Positions 60,323 to 64,000 of a stretch of DNA of 64,000 nt are shown here, in pieces (position 1 is the first letter of the stretch; every line of letters begins with the position of its first letter). The stretch lies in NCBI RefSeq assembly GCF_900142295.1, contig NZ_FSRL01000001.1, positions 1 through 64,000 of the forward strand, read 5' to 3'. The translations under genes were made by a program, and so were the position numbers. The stretch is from Vannielia litorea (GTDB taxonomy: Bacteria > Pseudomonadota > Alphaproteobacteria > Rhodobacterales > Rhodobacteraceae). A model generated the notes under the pieces. It saw only the letters and a list, made by a program, of their open reading frames with translations, was not told where the DNA came from and did no database searches.

Positions 60323-60825
60323 CCCGCTGGCGCTGGGCTGTGGTGGCCGCGGTGGTGGCCGCCAACATCCTGGCGTTCCTGCCGCTGCTGCGCCGCGAGA
60401 CGCAGGTGACGTGCCAGCCCGAGATGGCGCTGCCCGAGGGCCTGCTGGCCGGGGTGGCGCCGGACGGATTGGTGCATGAGCTGGTCGGCCTGGATGCGAC
60501 CTGGCACCTCTCGGGGCCGCAGAGCCTTTCCAACGACGGCATCGAGACCGCCGACGGCGTGAAGCCGTGGCGCGCCGAGCACGTCAGGCACCTGTGCACC
60601 GAAGGCCTGCCCTGCGCCCTCAAGATCGAGACCGACGACCGGTTTGCCCTGCTCTGGGTCGAGGCCTCCGAGCCCGGCTACTCGGGCGCGATGGTGGTGC
60701 AGGATGCACCCGACCGCCGCCTGACGCTCTCGGCCGCGGCGGAAGAGACCGCCGAGGGAGCCGCTTGCGGGGTGCTGGCTGCCTGGTTCGCCTTTGTCCG
60801 AACCGAGCGCTTGCTTCCGGACTGA
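60319..60825 (+). CDS. Membrane-anchored protein of unknown function downstream of pheT
   Basis: 168 residues from a GTG that overlaps the pheT stop (GTGA), so it is probably translated from the same message. The N-terminus (WRWAVVAAVVAANILAFLPLL) is a single membrane anchor or signal; the rest is an exported domain with four Cys (VTCQPEMALPEG, RHLCTEGLPCALKIE, AACGVLAAWF). No family recognised. Confidence 0.75.
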   Translation: MTRWRWAVVAAVVAANILAFLPLLRRETQVTCQPEMALPEGLLAGVAPDGLVHELVGLDATWHLSGPQSLSNDGIETADGVKPWRAEHVRHLCTEGLPCALKIETDDRFALLWVEASEPGYSGAMVVQDAPDRRLTLSAAAEETAEGAACGVLAAWFAFVRTERLLPD

Positions 60826-60904
60826 TTGAAAATAGTATGCCGTCATCATGAAACCGGCGTCGTTGCCGGAGCATTGTACCCCAGAGGTTCGAAGGAGGAG
60901 GTGT

Positions 60905-61393
60905 ATGGTCCGGACATCGTTGGCAACGGTCTGCGCGTTGGTGCTGTCGTGGCCAGCCGTGGCCTGCGACATTTCGCTGCCGCTGGGCGAAGGCATGTTC
61001 GATGACCTCGATGCGCCGCTCGATCAGCTGACGGGCCTGCCGGACAACGCCGGTGCATTCGAGTATCTCAACGAACGCTATCTCGACACCATCCACCTGA
61101 CCCACAACGGCAAGACCTTTGCCTGGACGGCAAAGAACACGGCCGCAACCTGCGCGCGGCCGGGGCAGGGCAGGACGTGCCGAGTGGTTGCGGATACCGA
61201 GACGCGGTTTGGCAAGATCTCCCTTGCCAAGGAGGATACGGGCGCCGTGACGCTCTACCGCTACAGGCTGCTGATGGTTGACGGGCGGCGCCATGTGCGC
61301 CTTTTCCCGAGGCCGGCGGCAACCCGGTTGATCGCCGCCTGCAATCTCATGAAATCGGTCGATGCCTTTCGGCGCACGTGGATGCACCGATAG
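60905..61393 (+). CDS. Secreted protein of unknown function
   Basis: 162 residues with an excellent ribosome binding site (GAAGGAGGAGG, 60891-60901). A signal peptide ends near MVRTSLATVCALVLSWPAVA. The mature domain is mixed alpha/beta with four Cys (CDISLPLGEG, TAATCARPGQGRTCRVV, IAACNLMKS), which may form disulfides in the periplasm. No family recognised. Upstream, GAAAATAGTATGC lies near 60828, but no clear promoter is assigned. Confidence 0.75.
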   Translation: MVRTSLATVCALVLSWPAVACDISLPLGEGMFDDLDAPLDQLTGLPDNAGAFEYLNERYLDTIHLTHNGKTFAWTAKNTAATCARPGQGRTCRVVADTETRFGKISLAKEDTGAVTLYRYRLLMVDGRRHVRLFPRPAATRLIAACNLMKSVDAFRRTWMHR

Positions 61394-61414
61394 CGGGGCA
61401 CCCAACCGGCTGGT

Positions 61415-62116
61415 TCAACCCTCGCGCGGCGGCACGTTCAGGCCGGCCTGCACGGCGGGGCGGGCCTTGAAGCGCTCGATATAGGCGGTGACCCGTTCGA
61501 GCTGGGGCAGGCCGACGAGCTCCTCGGCGCCGTAGAACTCCAGCCCCATCAGCCAGGGCACGATCGCCATGTCGGCGATGGAGTAGTCACCGGCGACCCA
61601 GTCCTTGCCCTCGAGCGCGCCCTCGAGCACGCCGAGCAGGCGCCTTGCCTCGTTGATGTAGCGCTCGCGGGGGCGCGGATCCTCGATCTCGGAGCCGGCG
61701 AACTTGACGAAGAAGCCGAGCTGGCCAAGCATCGGGCCGAGCCCGCCCATCTGCCACATCAGCCATTGGGTCACGACATGCTTTTCGGCCGCTGTGGTGC
61801 CGTGAAACCTGCCTGTCTTTTCGGCGAGATAGATCAGGATCGCTCCGCTCTCCCAGAGCGCCAGCGGCTTGCCGCCCGGGCCGTCGGGGTCGATGATTGC
61901 AGGGATCTTGTTGTTGGGGTTGAGGCTCAGAAACTCGGGGCTCTTCACGTCCTTGTCGGACACGGTCACCCGGTGCGCCTCGTAGGGCAGGCCCATCTCC
62001 TCCAGCGCGACGCCGATCTTGCGGCCGTTCGGGGTGGGAAAAGAGAAGAGCTGAAGCTTGGTGGGGTCTTCCACCGGCCAGCGGCTGGTGACGAAGAACT
62101 CGGATAGGTCAGTCAT
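61415..62116 (-). CDS. Glutathione S-transferase family protein (YfcG/Nu-like)
   Basis: 233 residues. The thioredoxin-like N-domain has LQLFSFPTPNGRKIGVALEE and LNPNNKIPAIIDPDGPGGKP then LALWESGAILIYLAEKTG, the YfcG pattern. The helical C-domain includes DWVAGDYSIADMAIVPWLMG. Nu-class GSTs act as disulfide reductases or peroxidases with glutathione. It diverges from mscL. Confidence 0.92.
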   Translation of the reverse strand: MTDLSEFFVTSRWPVEDPTKLQLFSFPTPNGRKIGVALEEMGLPYEAHRVTVSDKDVKSPEFLSLNPNNKIPAIIDPDGPGGKPLALWESGAILIYLAEKTGRFHGTTAAEKHVVTQWLMWQMGGLGPMLGQLGFFVKFAGSEIEDPRPRERYINEARRLLGVLEGALEGKDWVAGDYSIADMAIVPWLMGLEFYGAEELVGLPQLERVTAYIERFKARPAVQAGLNVPPREG

Positions 62117-62268
62117 AGGTCGGGTCCCTGATTGGTCTGGTCGTCGCTACGTAGCCTGCGCGTTATCGAAAAAAAGCTACAAAATTGCAGAGGAATGGTT
62201 AAAAGCTGCACAGCCGCGGAGAGGGCGTGCGACCTCTGGGCGCAAGAGCAAGACAAGGGACAGTACAC

Positions 62269-62694
62269 ATGATTAACGAATTCAAGGACTTCATTGCCAA
62301 GGGCAATGTGATGGACATGGCTGTGGGTATCATCATCGGTGCCGCCTTCACTGCCATCGTGACCTCGCTGGTGGGTGACCTCATCAACCCGATCATCGGC
62401 CTGTTCACTGGCGGTATCGACTTCTCGGGTTGGTTCTACATCCTGGGCGAAGGCGACTGCGCCTCGGTCGAAGCCTGCCAGGAGGCCGGTGTGGCTGTTT
62501 TTGCCATTGGCAACTTCCTGATGGCGGTCATCAACTTTCTCATCATCGCCTTCGTGGTGTTCATGCTGGTGAAGATGGTCAACCGGGTGAAGGCCGCTGC
62601 CGAGAAGCCCGAGGAAGTGGCCCCCGAAGTGAAGAGCGGCCCCTCGGAGCTGGACGTGCTGCTCGAGATCCGCGACGCCTTGAAGAAGGCCTGA
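62269..62694 (+). CDS. mscL: Large-conductance mechanosensitive channel MscL
   Basis: 141 residues. [20 protein letters not shown] then [20 protein letters not shown] is the amphipathic start and TM1 of MscL; TM2 is [20 protein letters not shown], and a cytoplasmic helix ends [15 protein letters not shown]. The channel releases solutes under hypo-osmotic stress. AAGGGA precedes the ATG and a terminator follows. Confidence 0.96.
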   Translation: MINEFKDFIAKGNVMDMAVGIIIGAAFTAIVTSLVGDLINPIIGLFTGGIDFSGWFYILGEGDCASVEACQEAGVAVFAIGNFLMAVINFLIIAFVVFMLVKMVNRVKAAAEKPEEVAPEVKSGPSELDVLLEIRDALKKA

Positions 62695-62715
62695 TCACGG
62701 CTGAAATCACGGGAA

Positions 62716-62741
62716 AGGGCGCCCGCTGCGGCGCCTTTTTT
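62716..62741 (+). terminator. Intrinsic terminator of mscL
   Basis: GGCGCC (62718-62723) pairs with GGCGCC (62730-62735) and is followed by six T residues (62736-62741). Confidence 0.88.
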
Positions 62742-62853
62742 CATGTCCGGTCGCGCGGTGTGCAATGGTATGCCGTGGGGCGGTTTTGCCGCAGGCTTGC
62801 CCTCTGCGTTTGATGTTAACCATGGGTCAGCCACGGATGAAGGAGGACGAACC

Positions 62854-63540
62854 ATGAGGGCACAAGAGAAGGCAAGGCCGGTGCTTATCCTGCTCGGACC
62901 GCCGGGCGCGGGCAAGGGGACCCAGGCACGCAGGCTCGAAGAGCGCCATGGCCTTGTGCAGCTCTCGACCGGCGACATGCTGCGCGCGGCGGTGGCCGCC
63001 GGCACCGAGGCCGGCCGCGCGGCGAAGGCCGTGATGGAAGTGGGCGGTTTGGTCAGCGACGAGATCGTGCTGGATATCCTAGCCGACCGGCTGACCGAGG
63101 CTGATGTGCAGGAGGGCGTGATTCTCGACGGCTTCCCGAGGACCACGGTGCAGGCCGAGGCGCTCGATGTGATGCTGGCCGAGCATGGCGAGCGGGTGAC
63201 GGGGGCAATCTCGATGGATGTCGATGACGCCGCCATGGTGAGCCGGATCGCCGGACGCTTCACCTGCGGTGCCTGCGGCGAGGGCTACCATGACAGTTTC
63301 AAGCCGACCGTCGTGGAAGGCGTTTGCGATGCCTGCGGCGGAACCGAGATGAAGCGCCGCGCCGATGACAAGGCCGAGACAGTCGCGGCGCGGCTGGAGG
63401 CCTATCACGCGCAAACCGCGCCGCTGATCGACTACTACGCGGAAAGGCGGCTGCTCGACCGGGTCGATGCCATGGGCGAGATCGACGCGGTGACGGCGGC
63501 GCTTTCGGCCAAGGTCGAGCGGATGCGCGAACCGGCCTGA
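62854..63540 (+). CDS. adk: Adenylate kinase with zinc-finger lid
   Basis: 228 residues, long-type Adk. The P-loop is GPPGAGKGTQARRLEE, the AMP site DGFPRTTVQAE, and the lid has the four Cys FTCGACGEGYHDSF and VCDACGGTEMKRRADD of zinc-binding lids. It balances ATP, ADP and AMP. AAGGAGG lies 7 bases before the ATG. It is separate from ribosomal-protein genes and may be a second copy if another adk is located elsewhere. Confidence 0.95.
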   Translation: MRAQEKARPVLILLGPPGAGKGTQARRLEERHGLVQLSTGDMLRAAVAAGTEAGRAAKAVMEVGGLVSDEIVLDILADRLTEADVQEGVILDGFPRTTVQAEALDVMLAEHGERVTGAISMDVDDAAMVSRIAGRFTCGACGEGYHDSFKPTVVEGVCDACGGTEMKRRADDKAETVAARLEAYHAQTAPLIDYYAERRLLDRVDAMGEIDAVTAALSAKVERMREPA

Positions 63541-63561
63541 CCTGGCCAAACCGGCAAGAAA

Positions 63562-63590
63562 AGGGGGCGGCACCTTGCGGGGCCGCCCCT
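63562..63590. terminator. Bidirectional terminator between adk and the DUF1127 gene
   Basis: GGGGCGGC (63564-63571) pairs with GCCGCCCC (63582-63589). On the minus strand it is followed by TTTTCTT, so it ends the leftward DUF1127 transcript; it can also end adk transcription, though without a plus-strand T-run. Confidence 0.7.
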
Positions 63591-63618
63591 AGTCATTGCC
63601 ATTTCTGGCAGGGAGAGT

Positions 63619-63813
63619 TCAGAGAGCCTCGAGGTCGCTGCGGCACAGGCCGATATCGTCCAGCTCGCGGTCGGTGAGCTTGGAGAGGGCGTTGCGGGTC
63701 ACGCGACGGTCGTTCCACTCGGCGATGATGGCGGTGGGACGGGTGAGGAAACGGGTGATCCTGCCGGCGAGGGTGCTGCCGGAGGCGCGGGTGGTCGGAT
63801 CGAAGTAAGCCAT
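63619..63813 (-). CDS. DUF1127 (YjiS-like) small protein
   Basis: 64 residues starting MAYFDPTTRASGSTLAGRIT. The C-terminal half WNDRRVTRNALSKLTDREL then DDIGLCRSDLEAL is the DUF1127 signature. Family members are small, abundant, often stress-induced proteins linked to phosphate, carbon or RNA metabolism. AAAGGA precedes ATG 63813. The 187 bases upstream hold no further gene. Confidence 0.9.
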   Translation of the reverse strand: MAYFDPTTRASGSTLAGRITRFLTRPTAIIAEWNDRRVTRNALSKLTDRELDDIGLCRSDLEAL

Positions 63814-64000
63814 CGGAATAGTCCTTTGTGGCGCGGATACGGGGGAGGGCGGCTTCAGGGGCCGCTGCATTCTGAGGCTCAATTAGAAGCGGGATGCACA
63901 TTAAACAAGCGCCGTGAAAACATGCCCGATATGCATTGTGTGCATAGGTCATGTATCCACTAACCTGCTGTAAAGAAGTGTGAAATTCCAGTGACGCTCC

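Noticed and set aside
1..64000. Insertion sequences, riboswitches and rRNA genes
   Set aside because: No transposase frames, no terminal inverted repeats with target duplications, and no recognisable riboswitch or rRNA segments were seen on reading both strands.

Overview
The window reads as chromosomal DNA of a high-GC marine-type alphaproteobacterium, most likely Rhodobacteraceae (Roseobacter/Rhodobacter relatives). Pointers are the gene content: malyl-CoA lyase of the Mcl1 type, phaA-phaB, ETF-ubiquinone oxidoreductase, a DUF4175/TIGR02302 protein after lysA, ftsE-ftsX-plsC coupling, DUF1127 and YdcH small proteins, and a dgcN-dgcA D-glutamate module. No species is claimed.

Layout. 1-4155: end of tuf with its terminator, a Tat-exported two-subunit molybdenum hydroxylase, a ZntB/CorA transporter and tRNA-Trp. 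4111-16637: a 12.5-kb integrated element bounded by 45-bp direct repeats of the tRNA-Trp 3' half. 16743-29325: ETF-QO, a TPR lipid-or-envelope-type secreted protein, ispE, a polyprenyl diphosphate synthase, a TrmN6-like methyltransferase, a LysR/DMT exporter pair, phaA-phaB, an EAL protein and tag. 29351-40001: tlpA-like gene, argH, three tiny lipoproteins, lysA, DUF4175, a zinc-ribbon membrane protein, and ftsE-ftsX-plsC-PPOX. 40069-49662: accA, an AraC/GyrI regulator, mcl1, dgcN-dgcA-D-amino acid aminotransferase, an OmpA-family repeat protein and a helix-hairpin-helix membrane protein. 49823-63813: housekeeping genes (pyk, rpmI-rplT, pheS, pheT, mscL, adk) with small unknown genes between them.

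The most interesting region is the element. It carries an integrase, a primase-helicase, small and large terminase subunits, a portal, a fused prohead protease-major capsid protein, a DUF2190 decoration protein and a gpW-type head-completion protein. No tail, baseplate or lysis gene was found. All reading frames look intact and both att sites are present. This is the gene set of a capsid-forming phage satellite (a cfPICI-like element that would build and fill its own heads and borrow helper tails) rather than a random prophage remnant. Next to the primase is a dense array of GTCCTGT iterons that looks like a replication origin, and three C4-N3-G4 palindromes recur at the head of the packaging operon and inside the iteron block. 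Two opposite-strand cargo loci interrupt the leftward operon: a low-GC HEPN-motif gene with a small upstream partner, and a single-pass membrane protein of unknown function.

Metabolically, the flanking genes fit a heterotroph that assimilates acetyl-CoA through PHB and malyl-CoA intermediates, feeds acyl-CoA electrons to ubiquinone by ETF-QO, and degrades D-glutamate by N-acetylation and racemisation, possibly fed by the adjacent D-amino acid aminotransferase. All assignments come from reading motifs, lengths and context; no database search was run.
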